Of a stretch of DNA of 13,343 nt, positions 5,737-13,343 are shown piece after piece (the first letter of the stretch is position 1; every line of letters begins with the position of its first letter). The position numbers and the translations under genes are program-made. The notes under the pieces are model-generated. The model had not been told where the DNA came from. It saw only the letters and a program-made list of their open reading frames with translations, and did not search any database. This DNA comes from JBPOIS01 sp052034295 (lineage in GTDB: Bacteria; Pseudomonadota; Gammaproteobacteria; Pseudomonadales; Moraxellaceae): assembly GCA_052034295.1 (NCBI GenBank), contig JBPOIS010000035.1, positions 1 through 13,343 of the forward strand, written 5' to 3'.

Positions 5737-7173
5737 ATGTCTGAACAATATGATCTGGTGGTGATCGGTGGCGGGCCGGGGGGCTATGAAGCCGCGATCC
5801 GTGCCGCCCAGCTGGGCCTGAAAGTCGCCTGCATCGAAAAGCGCGTGCACAAGGGCAAGCCGTCACTGGGCGGGACCTGCCTGAACGTGGGCTGTATCCC
5901 CTCCAAGGCGCTGCTGGACAGCTCGCACCGCTATGAATCCACCCGGCATGATCTGGCTGCCCATGGCATCAGCACCGGCGACGTGCAGATCGACGTGGCC
6001 ACCATGCTGGCGCGCAAGGACAAGGTGGTGGACCAGCTCACCGGCGGCGTGGCGCAGTTGCTCAAGGGCAACGGCGTCACCTGGCTGCAGGGCAGCGGTC
6101 GCCTGCTCGCCAACAAAGTGGTGGAATTCACCCCACTGGAGGGCGGGGCGGTGCAGCAGTTCCAGCCCAGAAACGTGATTCTGGCCACAGGGTCGGTGCC
6201 CGTGCAGATTCCGGTGGCCGTGGTCGATGAAGACCGCATCGTCGATTCCACGGGTGCGCTCGAATTCAGCGAAGTGCCCAGGCGTCTGGGCGTGATCGGG
6301 GCCGGGGTGATCGGGCTGGAGCTGGGCTCGGTGTGGCGGCGGCTGGGCAGCGAAGTCACCGTGTTTGAGGCACTGGACAGTTTTTTGCCGATGCTGGACA
6401 AGTTTTTGGCCAAGGAAACCCAAAAGGTGCTGACCAAACAGGGCCTGAACATCCAGCTCGGCGCCAAGGTCTCCGCCACAGCGGTCAGTGCCGACGGCGT
6501 CACCGTCACCTACCTGCAGGGCGGTGAAGAAAAAACCGCCGAGTTTGAGCGGCTGATTGTCTGCGTGGGCCGCAAGCCCTACACCGAGGGACTGCTGGCC
6601 GCGGACAGCGGGGTACGCCTGACCGAACGCGGTTTTGTGGACGTCAACGAGCAGTGCCTGACCAGCGTGGATGGCGTGTATGCCGTCGGCGATCTGGTGC
6701 GCGGGCCGATGCTGGCGCACAAGGCCATGGAAGAAGGCGTGATGGCCGTCGAGCGCATCCACGGTGAAGCCGTGCAGGTGAATTACGACACCATCATCGG
6801 CGTGATCTACACCCACCCCGAAGTGGCGTGGGTGGGGTTGTCCGAAGAGCAGGCCGTGGCGCAGGGGCATGACATCAAAACCGGCCAGTTCGGCTTTGCC
6901 GTCAATGGCCGGGCGCTGGCCGCCGGAGAGGGACAGGGCTTTGTCAAATTTGTGGCCGATGCCAAAACCGACCGCCTGCTGGGCATGCATGTGCTCGGTG
7001 CCAACGCCGGTGATCTGGTGCACCAGGGCATGATTGCGCTGGAATTTGTCTCCAGCGTCGAAGACCTGCAACTGATGACCTTTGCCCACCCGACCCTGTC
7101 GGAAGTGGTGCATGAAGCCGCCTTGTCGGTGGATGGGCGTGCCATTCACGCCATCCAGCGCAAGCGCAAATAA
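5737..7173 (+). CDS. lpdA: Dihydrolipoyl dehydrogenase (E3)
   Basis: FAD flavoprotein that reoxidises the dihydrolipoyl group of SucB and reduces NAD+; the same E3 may also serve pyruvate dehydrogenase and glycine cleavage. The chosen start gives 478 residues, usual for the family. The FAD-binding GGGPGGYEAAIRAAQLG starts at residue 11. The redox-active disulfide is C48/C53 in GGTCLNVGCIPSK. The NAD-binding fold shows GVIGAGVIGLELGSVW (about 188-200), and a second FAD contact is YAVGDLVRG (about 314-322). The C-terminal interface has the catalytic pair H451 and E456 in AHPTLSEVVHEAA. All expected catalytic residues are present. It lies 69 bases after sucB and 64 bases before sucC, as in Pseudomonas but unlike E. 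coli, where lpd follows aceEF. A hairpin sits in each flanking gap. Confidence 0.98.
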   Translation: MSEQYDLVVIGGGPGGYEAAIRAAQLGLKVACIEKRVHKGKPSLGGTCLNVGCIPSKALLDSSHRYESTRHDLAAHGISTGDVQIDVATMLARKDKVVDQLTGGVAQLLKGNGVTWLQGSGRLLANKVVEFTPLEGGAVQQFQPRNVILATGSVPVQIPVAVVDEDRIVDSTGALEFSEVPRRLGVIGAGVIGLELGSVWRRLGSEVTVFEALDSFLPMLDKFLAKETQKVLTKQGLNIQLGAKVSATAVSADGVTVTYLQGGEEKTAEFERLIVCVGRKPYTEGLLAADSGVRLTERGFVDVNEQCLTSVDGVYAVGDLVRGPMLAHKAMEEGVMAVERIHGEAVQVNYDTIIGVIYTHPEVAWVGLSEEQAVAQGHDIKTGQFGFAVNGRALAAGEGQGFVKFVADAKTDRLLGMHVLGANAGDLVHQGMIALEFVSSVEDLQLMTFAHPTLSEVVHEAALSVDGRAIHAIQRKRK

Positions 7174-7179
7174 CCGGAC

Positions 7180-7206
7180 GGGCTGGGTGATCCCCGGCCC
7201 TGTTTT
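7180..7206 (+). terminator. Possible attenuator between lpdA and sucC
   Basis: GGGCTGGG (7180-7187) pairs with CCCGGCCC (7193-7200) through eight pairs, one of them G-U, around a five-base loop. TGTTTT follows (7201-7206). The stem is strong but the U-tract short and interrupted, so I expect partial termination or an RNA-stability element rather than a full stop. It would lower sucCD relative to sucAB-lpd. I see no good promoter between it and sucC. Confidence 0.45.
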
Positions 7207-7237
7207 GATCTGATCGGGACTATACAAGGACTCCCCT

Positions 7238-8413
<1,176 letters not shown>

Positions 8414-8431
8414 AGACTTTGGAGCACCCCC

Positions 8432-9310
8432 ATGAGCGTATTGATCGACAAAAACACCAAAGTCATCTGTCAGGGCATCACCGGCAGTCAGGGCAGTTTT
8501 CACACCGAACAGGCCATCGCCTATGGCACACAGATGGTGGGCGGGGTGACCCCCGGCAAGGGCGGCACCACCCACCTGGGCCTGCCGGTGTTTGACACGG
8601 TTGAAGAGGCGGTCCAGGCCACCGGCGCCACTGCCTCGGTGATCTATGTCCCGGCCCCGTTTTGCAAGGATTCGATCCTGGAAGCGGCCGATGCGGGCAT
8701 CGAACTGATCGTGTGCATCACCGAAGGCATTCCCACCCTGGACATGCTGTACGTCAAGGAATACCTGCTGACCAAAAAGCCCAGTGTGCGCATGATCGGC
8801 CCGAACTGCCCCGGCATCATCACGCCGGGTCAGTGCAAGATCGGCATCATGCCCGGCAGCATCCACCTGCCCGGCAAGGTCGGTATCGTGTCGCGCTCCG
8901 GCACCCTGACCTATGAAGCGGTCAAACAGACCACCGACCTGGGCTTTGGCCAGTCCACCTGCATCGGCATTGGCGGTGACCCGATTCCCGGCATGACCTT
9001 CATTGATGCGTTGCGCCTGTTCCAGGATGACCCACAGACCGAAGCCATCATCATGGTCGGTGAAATCGGTGGCAGCGCCGAAGAAGAAGCCGCCGCCTTC
9101 ATCAAGGCCCACGTCACCAAGCCGGTCGTGTCGTACATTGCCGGGGTGACCGCCCCACCGGGCAAGCGCATGGGCCACGCCGGTGCGATCATCTCCGGGG
9201 GCAAGGGCACTGCAGCCGAGAAATTTGCGGCGCTGCAGGCCGCCGGGGTCAAGACGGTGGACAATCCCGCCATGCTCGGTCAGGGCATCCGGGACATCAC
9301 CGGCTGGTAA
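8432..9310 (+). CDS. sucD: Succinyl-CoA synthetase alpha subunit
   Basis: CoA-binding subunit of succinyl-CoA synthetase. It carries the histidine phosphorylated during substrate-level ATP formation. The protein has 292 residues (E. coli 289). The N-terminal Rossmann domain has QGITGSQGSFHTEQAIAYGT (from Q14), which binds CoA, then PGKGGTTHLGLPVF and VPAPFCKDSI. The active-site histidine is H249 in GKRMGHAGAIISGGKGTA, and MVGEIGGSAEEEAA is the partner power-helix region. The segment after TLDMLYVKEYLLTKKPSVRMIGPNCPG is slightly longer than in E. coli or Pseudomonas, which explains the extra residues. GGAG (8421-8424) lies seven bases before the ATG. It is the last gene of the operon; a strong terminator follows 18 bases after the stop. 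Confidence 0.98.
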   Translation: MSVLIDKNTKVICQGITGSQGSFHTEQAIAYGTQMVGGVTPGKGGTTHLGLPVFDTVEEAVQATGATASVIYVPAPFCKDSILEAADAGIELIVCITEGIPTLDMLYVKEYLLTKKPSVRMIGPNCPGIITPGQCKIGIMPGSIHLPGKVGIVSRSGTLTYEAVKQTTDLGFGQSTCIGIGGDPIPGMTFIDALRLFQDDPQTEAIIMVGEIGGSAEEEAAAFIKAHVTKPVVSYIAGVTAPPGKRMGHAGAIISGGKGTAAEKFAALQAAGVKTVDNPAMLGQGIRDITGW

Positions 9311-9328
9311 ACAGGCCAGAGGGTGACC

Positions 9329-9356
9329 AAAAGCAGGCTTCGGCCTGCTTTTTTTT
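9329..9356 (+). terminator. Strong intrinsic terminator of the suc operon
   Basis: AAAAGCAGGC (9329-9338), loop TTCG (9339-9342) and GCCTGCTTTT (9343-9352) form a perfect stem with a stable UUCG-type tetraloop, and the T-run continues to eight bases (9349-9356). The A-run on the left arm could let it work in the opposite direction as well. Confidence 0.96.
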
Positions 9357-9473
9357 ACCCCCAACAGCCGGTGGAAAAGCCGTTACTGGGCGTGAAAAGG
9401 CTCGATGCGGTGCCCTGCGTGTCAAAAAACGCCCAGCCGTGTTTTTTTGCAGATGAGCGTCCCGGTGCGGAGG

Positions 9474-9502
9474 TTTTCAAGCTTCAGGGGCCGTGCTAGA
9501 TT
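9474..9502 (+). promoter_or_regulatory. Probable sigma-70 promoter of the EAL gene
   Basis: TTTTCA (9474-9479) and TAGATT (9497-9502) are 17 bases apart, each matching four of six consensus bases. TGC directly before the -10 makes it an extended -10 promoter. Transcription would start near 9509, leaving a leader of about 45 bases. It follows the suc terminator, as an independent gene would need. Confidence 0.45.
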
Positions 9503-9515
9503 GGTTGGGTTCTGA

Positions 9516-9532
9516 TGGCAAGGAAGATGCCA
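9516..9532 (+). repeat. Small hairpin in the EAL gene leader
   Basis: TGGCA (9516-9520) and TGCCA (9528-9532) pair around a seven-base purine loop (AGGAAGA), 21 bases before the start codon. It does not match the cyclic-di-GMP riboswitch consensus that I know. The loop resembles an anti-SD-binding sequence and could act as a ribosome standby or a site for an RNA-binding protein. Confidence 0.35.
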
Positions 9533-9542
9533 CCCCCGCAAC

Positions 9543-9548
9543 AAGGAG
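9543..9548 (+). promoter_or_regulatory. Ribosome binding site fixing the EAL protein start
   Basis: AAGGAG lies five bases before the ATG at 9554. An in-frame ATG at 9515 would add 13 residues but overlaps the leader hairpin and has no comparable site. Confidence 0.8.
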
Positions 9549-9553
9549 CCGAC

Positions 9554-11044
9554 ATGCCCTCATCTTTGGCCCAGCATCTGTATGGGATGGTGAATGGGGT
9601 TTATGCGGCCACGGTGCTGTTGCTGCTGATGGCCGGGGTGTCCTACCAGTTTCAGCAGCGCAAGAGAATCATCGCCCAGGGCTATTTCCTGATTGCCGTC
9701 TCGCTGGCGCTGTTTGGCCTGCACAATCTGTTTTTTCAGGCGGCGCACGCTGCAGTCAGTACGCTGGTGTTTGACCCGGATCTGCTGTGGTGGTGCCGGT
9801 TTGCCGCGCCGCTGGCGCTGGTCCTGCTGACCTATCTGGTGGTACGGATTACCATGATGCGCTCGCATCAGGCGTTCCGGCTGATCAAGGAGCGGCGCTG
9901 GATCGAGTACACCCTGTATGCCCTCAATGTCGTGACCCTGCTGCGGCTGTGCTTCAGCCATGGCTGGGCGGATGCCTCCTTTGTGCTGGTGCTGAATTTT
10001 GTGCCCACGGCGCTGGCGGCCACCATGCTGTGCGTCGAGGGCATTGGCTATGCGCTGATTGGCCGCCTGCTGGCGGCCCTGTTTGGCGGCTTGACCCTGA
10101 GTGCAGTGTGGTTCGCCGTGTGGGTGTACCAGACCGGCGGGCTGGGACCTGAGCCGCAGATGCTGGCCATTCATGTGGCGTATGCGCTGGTGGTGCTGGT
10201 GTTTTGCTTTCTCACCCTGCGCTATGCCTATCGCTACACGGGCAGCCTGTTTGCGCTGGGCAACTACCGGGATTTTCGCCTGGCCCATGACATGATCCCC
10301 AGCATCCACGATCAGGATTTTTTTCTGATGTACCAGCCGCAGGTGAATCTGGGCAGCAATCAGGTGTCCGGGCTGGAGGCACTGATCCGCTGGCAGCACC
10401 CGGAGCAGGGCCTGATTGCCCCGGACCAGTTCATCCAGCTGGCCGAGCAGTGTGAGCTGATTGATGACCTGACCAAGTGGATCATCCGGCAGGCGGTGGC
10501 GGACCTGCGCCGGCTGATGGATGCCGGTCACCCGCTGCGGATTTCGATCAATTTTTCCGTCAAGAATTTCAACGCCCAGCTGGTGGCCTACATGCGCCAG
10601 CAGCTGGAGGATCAGGCGGTGCCTGCACAGCTTCTGGCCATCGAAATCACCGAAAATCTGCTGATGGACGATTCAGAGGAGGTGCAGGCAGTGTTTGCCC
10701 AGCTGGCTGATCTGGGGGTGGAAGTGGCCCTGGATGACTATGGCACCGGGTTTTCTTCGCTGAGCTACCTGCGCAAGCTGAATCTGGCCGAGCTGAAAAT
10801 CGACCGTTCGTTTGTGATGGACCTGGACCAGAGCGATGAAAATGCGGTGATCGTGCGCTCCACGCTGCAGATGAGCCACAGCCTGAACATCCGCATGGTG
10901 GCCGAGGGGGTGGAAAACCATCAGGTGCTGGAGCAGCTGCGGCACATGAACTGTGATGTGGTGCAGGGCTATGGGGTGGCCCGGCCGATGCGCTTTGCTG
11001 ACGTGCTGGCGTGGCTGGACCAGCGGCGCAGCCAGCCTGCATAA
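9554..11044 (+). CDS. Seven-helix membrane protein with EAL domain, probable cyclic-di-GMP phosphodiesterase
   Basis: Predicted inner-membrane enzyme that hydrolyses cyclic-di-GMP to pGpG, so favouring motility over biofilm. It has 496 residues. The first 225 hold about seven hydrophobic helices (roughly 14-31, 43-62, 82-99, 117-136, 141-162, 166-193, 202-225) and no named sensor motif that I recognise. The EAL domain spans about 250-490, and the signature positions look intact: EALIRW (E275), N333 in INFSVKNF, E364 and E367 in EITE, D394/D395 in DDYGTG, K415 in KIDRSF, E451 and E454 in EGVE, Q471 in QGYGVARPM. The complete set argues for an active enzyme rather than a degenerate receptor. 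There is no GGDEF domain. The signal sensed by the membrane part is unknown. It is separated from sucD by a terminator and a likely promoter, so a link with the citric acid cycle is not implied. Confidence 0.93.
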   Translation: MPSSLAQHLYGMVNGVYAATVLLLLMAGVSYQFQQRKRIIAQGYFLIAVSLALFGLHNLFFQAAHAAVSTLVFDPDLLWWCRFAAPLALVLLTYLVVRITMMRSHQAFRLIKERRWIEYTLYALNVVTLLRLCFSHGWADASFVLVLNFVPTALAATMLCVEGIGYALIGRLLAALFGGLTLSAVWFAVWVYQTGGLGPEPQMLAIHVAYALVVLVFCFLTLRYAYRYTGSLFALGNYRDFRLAHDMIPSIHDQDFFLMYQPQVNLGSNQVSGLEALIRWQHPEQGLIAPDQFIQLAEQCELIDDLTKWIIRQAVADLRRLMDAGHPLRISINFSVKNFNAQLVAYMRQQLEDQAVPAQLLAIEITENLLMDDSEEVQAVFAQLADLGVEVALDDYGTGFSSLSYLRKLNLAELKIDRSFVMDLDQSDENAVIVRSTLQMSHSLNIRMVAEGVENHQVLEQLRHMNCDVVQGYGVARPMRFADVLAWLDQRRSQPA

Positions 11045-11124
11045 AAACGCCTCCGTGTGCCCCTGTTTTTTTTGTGTGGGTTGTGTTAACTTTTTTGTAC
11101 ATTTTTTAATCCTGAGAGCCCGCC

Positions 11125-11526
11125 ATGACCGAACAGGTACGCAGCGCCAGCCCGGCGGTGTGGATTGCCCCGCTGACTGCCCTGACCGGGGGGCTGGGAC
11201 TGTGGGCCGCGCTGGAGGGCTTGCGCTGGTGGCAGTCGGCAGACTGGACCCAGCTGCCGGTGTCGCTGCTGATGTGGGCCAGTCTGTTGCTGCTGGGGCT
11301 GGCCCTGGGGGGCAGTACCGGCGGACGTGTGTTGCGGGCGCAGGCCCTGCGTGCCCTGCCGGTGGCCATGGCGGGCTATCTGGCGCTGGTGTTTTGCCTG
11401 TACCTGTTCAACCAGCACCCTAGCCTGTGGTCCACAGGGCTGCTGGCGGTCTCGGCGGCTGCACTGGTGATGTTTGCCCGTGACCAGCGGCGCACCACCT
11501 CACATCATGAATTCAATCGGCAGTAG
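11125..11526 (+). CDS. Small four-helix membrane protein of unknown function (133 aa)
   Basis: I do not recognise the family. Four hydrophobic stretches are visible (about 12-33, 44-62, 77-95 and 101-117), followed by a polar C-terminal tail rich in Arg and His (RDQRRTTSHHEFNRQ). This fits a small integral inner-membrane protein. GAGAG (11114-11118) lies six bases before the ATG. The 80-base gap after the EAL gene is T-rich, without a clear terminator, so co-transcription with the EAL gene is possible. The last 27 bases of the gene overlap, tail to tail, the end of the phospholipase D gene on the other strand. Gene reality is supported by the ribosome site, a continuous membrane pattern and the absence of another gene at this place. 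Function is open. Confidence 0.7.
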   Translation: MTEQVRSASPAVWIAPLTALTGGLGLWAALEGLRWWQSADWTQLPVSLLMWASLLLLGLALGGSTGGRVLRAQALRALPVAMAGYLALVFCLYLFNQHPSLWSTGLLAVSAAALVMFARDQRRTTSHHEFNRQ

Positions 11527-13086
11527 CCCCAGCAGCACGGCGGTCCAGCGCTTGCGGGCCGAAACGCCCGGTTCGTGATGCTGGATGCGCAGCCGTCCGT
11601 CATCGTCCAGGTCACGCCACTGCAGCCGTTCCGGGTGATCCGGGTTGGGTTCCACCCGGTAGGCATTCTTGAGGATCTGTCCATCAAACACCGCGGCAAC
11701 CTGTGCGGCGGCCTCTTCTCCAGGTACCATCAGGCCGAGCTCGCTGTTGATCAGCAAGGAGCGCGGGTCCAGGTTCATGGAGCCCACATAGGTCATTTGC
11801 CGGTCCCAGCTGATCGCCTTGGCGTGCAGGCTGCCATTGGCCAGCGGCCCGCGCCGCTCGCGGATGCGCCAGCGCTGGATCGGGCGGCTGTCGGCGGAGG
11901 GCTTGAACTCATACAGCTCTACCCCGGCCTGCACCAGCGCCAGCCGCCGTCGGGCATAAAAGCTGTGGATCACCGGCACGTCGCTGGAGGCCAGGGAGTT
12001 GGTGAGGATGCGGATGCGCACCCCCTGCTCAGCCAGACGGATCAGCTGCTCGGTGCCGGCCTGCTGCGGCACAAAGTACGGCGACACGATGTCCAGTGAA
12101 AAACGCGCCACCCCGCTGAGGGCCAGAATGCGCGCACCGATGGTCTGTTCAAAGGGCAGCGCCTTGTGCAGTTTCACCGGGTCATCGTAGACCAGGTAGG
12201 GCGACTGCTGGACCAGTGCGGCATCGGCATTGGCCTCGTCGCCCGGGGCATCCTGATCCATCCAGTCCTGCAGCAGCGTGCTTTGCTCCACGCTGCGGAT
12301 GTAGGGCAGGGCCTGCGCCTGACTGTGTACAGTCAGCAACTGGTGCAGGGCCTGCTGCTGGCGGCGCGGAGGGGCGCGCAGGAAGCCCTGCACCGGAAAG
12401 GCCAGCCCATCGTTCCAGAAGTCATCAAAATTGCGCTGCACCTGCCGGGTGGCGTCACCATCGAACAGCACATCCAGATCCGCAAAGAAAAAATCGGCAT
12501 TGACCCGGAAATACGGGTCGGCCATGTTGCGCCCGCCCAGCACCGACAGCGTACTGTCCACGGTCATGCTCTTGCCGTGCATGCGGCGCTGCAACCGCCG
12601 TGGGTCCACCACATAGTTCAGGGTACGCAGGTCGCGGAAGCGGAACGGGTTGTACAGGCGGATGTTCAGGTTTGGGCTGTGGGACAGGGCCACCAGCAGC
12701 GCATCCAGCTCACGGGTGTTGTTGTCATCCAGCAGCAGCCGCACCCGCACCCCGCGGGCGGCGGCCTGGCGCAGCTCTTCGAGCATCAGCCAGCCGGTCA
12801 GGTCGTTGCCCCAGATGTAATAGGCCAGGTCGATGGAATGCCGGGCACTGCGGATCATCTGCACCCGCACCGCAAAAGCCTCCAGGGGATCCACCAGCGG
12901 AAACACCGTGTCCACGGGCGCACGCAGCAGTGGCGGCGGGGGCAGGGCCTGGCTGACCGGTGCTGCAGGCCGCTGCGGCAGGGTGTTGCAGGCGGGCAGG
13001 CCCCCGGCCAGCGTGGCCAGCAGCAGCAGACGGCAGGGCTGGGAAAAACAGGGCGGCGGCATGAGGCAAAGGGTCATCCTGATCAC
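11500..13086 (-). CDS. Phospholipase D / cardiolipin synthase-like lipoprotein
   Basis: Member of the phospholipase D superfamily, closest in layout to the ClsC (YmdC) type of cardiolipin synthase, which joins phospholipids by transphosphatidylation. It has 528 residues from the GTG at 13084-13086. ATG 13075-13077 is an alternative start, three codons shorter. A hydrophobic signal (about 19-30) ends in the lipobox LPAC with C33 followed by Asn, so it is probably a lipoprotein sent to the outer membrane. Both catalytic HKD motifs are complete: HGKSMTVD (H170, K172, D177) followed by GGRNMADPYF, and HAKAISWD (H421, K423, D428) followed by GSMNLDPRS. The C-terminus RKRWTAVLLGLLPIE is typical of this subfamily. 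The GTG overlaps the stop of the upstream paralogue (GTGA), implying coupling. Cardiolipin synthase, phospholipase D or a related activity cannot be separated from sequence. Confidence 0.9.
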   Translation of the reverse strand: MIRMTLCLMPPPCFSQPCRLLLLATLAGGLPACNTLPQRPAAPVSQALPPPPLLRAPVDTVFPLVDPLEAFAVRVQMIRSARHSIDLAYYIWGNDLTGWLMLEELRQAAARGVRVRLLLDDNNTRELDALLVALSHSPNLNIRLYNPFRFRDLRTLNYVVDPRRLQRRMHGKSMTVDSTLSVLGGRNMADPYFRVNADFFFADLDVLFDGDATRQVQRNFDDFWNDGLAFPVQGFLRAPPRRQQQALHQLLTVHSQAQALPYIRSVEQSTLLQDWMDQDAPGDEANADAALVQQSPYLVYDDPVKLHKALPFEQTIGARILALSGVARFSLDIVSPYFVPQQAGTEQLIRLAEQGVRIRILTNSLASSDVPVIHSFYARRRLALVQAGVELYEFKPSADSRPIQRWRIRERRGPLANGSLHAKAISWDRQMTYVGSMNLDPRSLLINSELGLMVPGEEAAAQVAAVFDGQILKNAYRVEPNPDHPERLQWRDLDDDGRLRIQHHEPGVSARKRWTAVLLGLLPIEFMM

Positions 13087-13343
13087 AGGTAGGGTTCGAT
13101 GGGCAGCCCGCCCGCCAGACGCACCAGCACACGGTCCAGCAGCGAAGCGCGGGGCTCCTGGTGCCAGATCCGGGTGGGCGTCCGGGTCTGATCCACCCAG
13201 TAGAGCTGTCCATGCGCATCGAGTTTGACCTCATAGGCGCGGCTGCGCAACTGCCCATCCATCAGCCGGTCGATTTCCCGGGCCATCTGCGGGGCGCGGA
13301 CCAGCAGGCCGCATTCGGTGTTGTGGTACAGCGAGCGCGGATC
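13083..13343 (-). CDS. Second phospholipase D-like protein, C-terminal part (partial)
   Basis: The frame is open to the right edge and ends at TGA (13083-13085). The 86 visible residues begin DPRSLYHNTECGLLV, the sequence that directly follows the second HKD motif in this family; that motif itself lies outside the window. They align throughout with the end of the neighbouring gene: DPRS, then MDGQ against FDGQ, then AY-V, then W and HQEP against HHEP, then LPIE at the terminus. So it is a divergent tandem paralogue, not a broken piece of the same gene. The gene shares four bases (GTGA) with the downstream start, and both are likely one transcriptional unit whose promoter lies outside the window. 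Confidence 0.85.
   Translation of the reverse strand, partial: DPRSLYHNTECGLLVRAPQMAREIDRLMDGQLRSRAYEVKLDAHGQLYWVDQTRTPTRIWHQEPRASLLDRVLVRLAGGLPIEPYL

Noticed and set aside
9423..9447. AAAAAAC and GTTTTTT as a second terminator after sucD
   Set aside because: The stem is almost all A-T and imperfect; the terminator at 9329-9356 is clearly the functional one.
9503..9550. A cyclic-di-GMP riboswitch before the EAL gene
   Set aside because: The leader is only about 45 bases, with one short hairpin and none of the conserved riboswitch core that I know.
11081..11110. TTGTGT and TTTAAT, 18 bases apart, as a promoter for the 133-aa membrane protein
   Set aside because: Transcription would start at about 11117, within the ribosome binding site (11114-11118), leaving almost no leader; the T-rich stretch makes chance matches likely.
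12166..13092. A 308-codon plus-strand open frame opposite the phospholipase D gene
   Set aside because: Shadow of a gene with two complete HKD motifs.

Overview
The window is GC-rich bacterial chromosome. The protein sequences and the order sucA-sucB-lpd-sucC-sucD point to a gammaproteobacterium. SucD, LpdA and SucB read much like Pseudomonas and other Pseudomonadales proteins, but I cannot name a genus. Nothing suggests phage, plasmid, transposon or CRISPR DNA. Most of the window is core metabolism.

Layout: (1) 1-372, minus strand: N-terminal part of an iron-containing alcohol dehydrogenase that runs off the left edge and seems to carry a frameshift near its start. (2) 508-1113, minus: a membrane-anchored conserved protein of unknown function. 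(3) 1114-1565: a 450-base gene-free divergent region, rich in inverted repeats, in front of sucA. (4) 1566-9310, plus: sucA, sucB, lpdA, sucC, sucD, closed by a strong intrinsic terminator at 9329-9356. These genes encode the 2-oxoglutarate dehydrogenase complex (E1, E2, E3) and both subunits of succinyl-CoA synthetase, so one operon takes 2-oxoglutarate through succinyl-CoA to succinate. The joints differ: sucA and sucB overlap by 11 bases, sucC and sucD are 18 bases apart, while the sucB/lpdA and lpdA/sucC joints each hold a hairpin that could tune relative expression. (5) 9554-11044, plus: a seven-helix membrane protein with a complete EAL domain, probably a cyclic-di-GMP phosphodiesterase, with its own likely promoter. 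(6) 11125-11526, plus: a small four-helix membrane protein of unknown function. (7) 11500-13086 and 13083-13343, minus: two tandem phospholipase D/cardiolipin-synthase-like genes joined by a GTGA overlap. The first is a predicted lipoprotein with both HKD motifs; the second is cut by the right edge.

The most interesting non-coding signal is the sucA leader. A 20-base-arm hairpin (1307-1356) shares its right arm with a second possible partner (1541-1553) next to the sucA ribosome binding site. The two pairings exclude each other, which suggests an RNA switch or a set of repeated operators. I found no convincing undescribed multi-gene system; the remaining leads are small ones.
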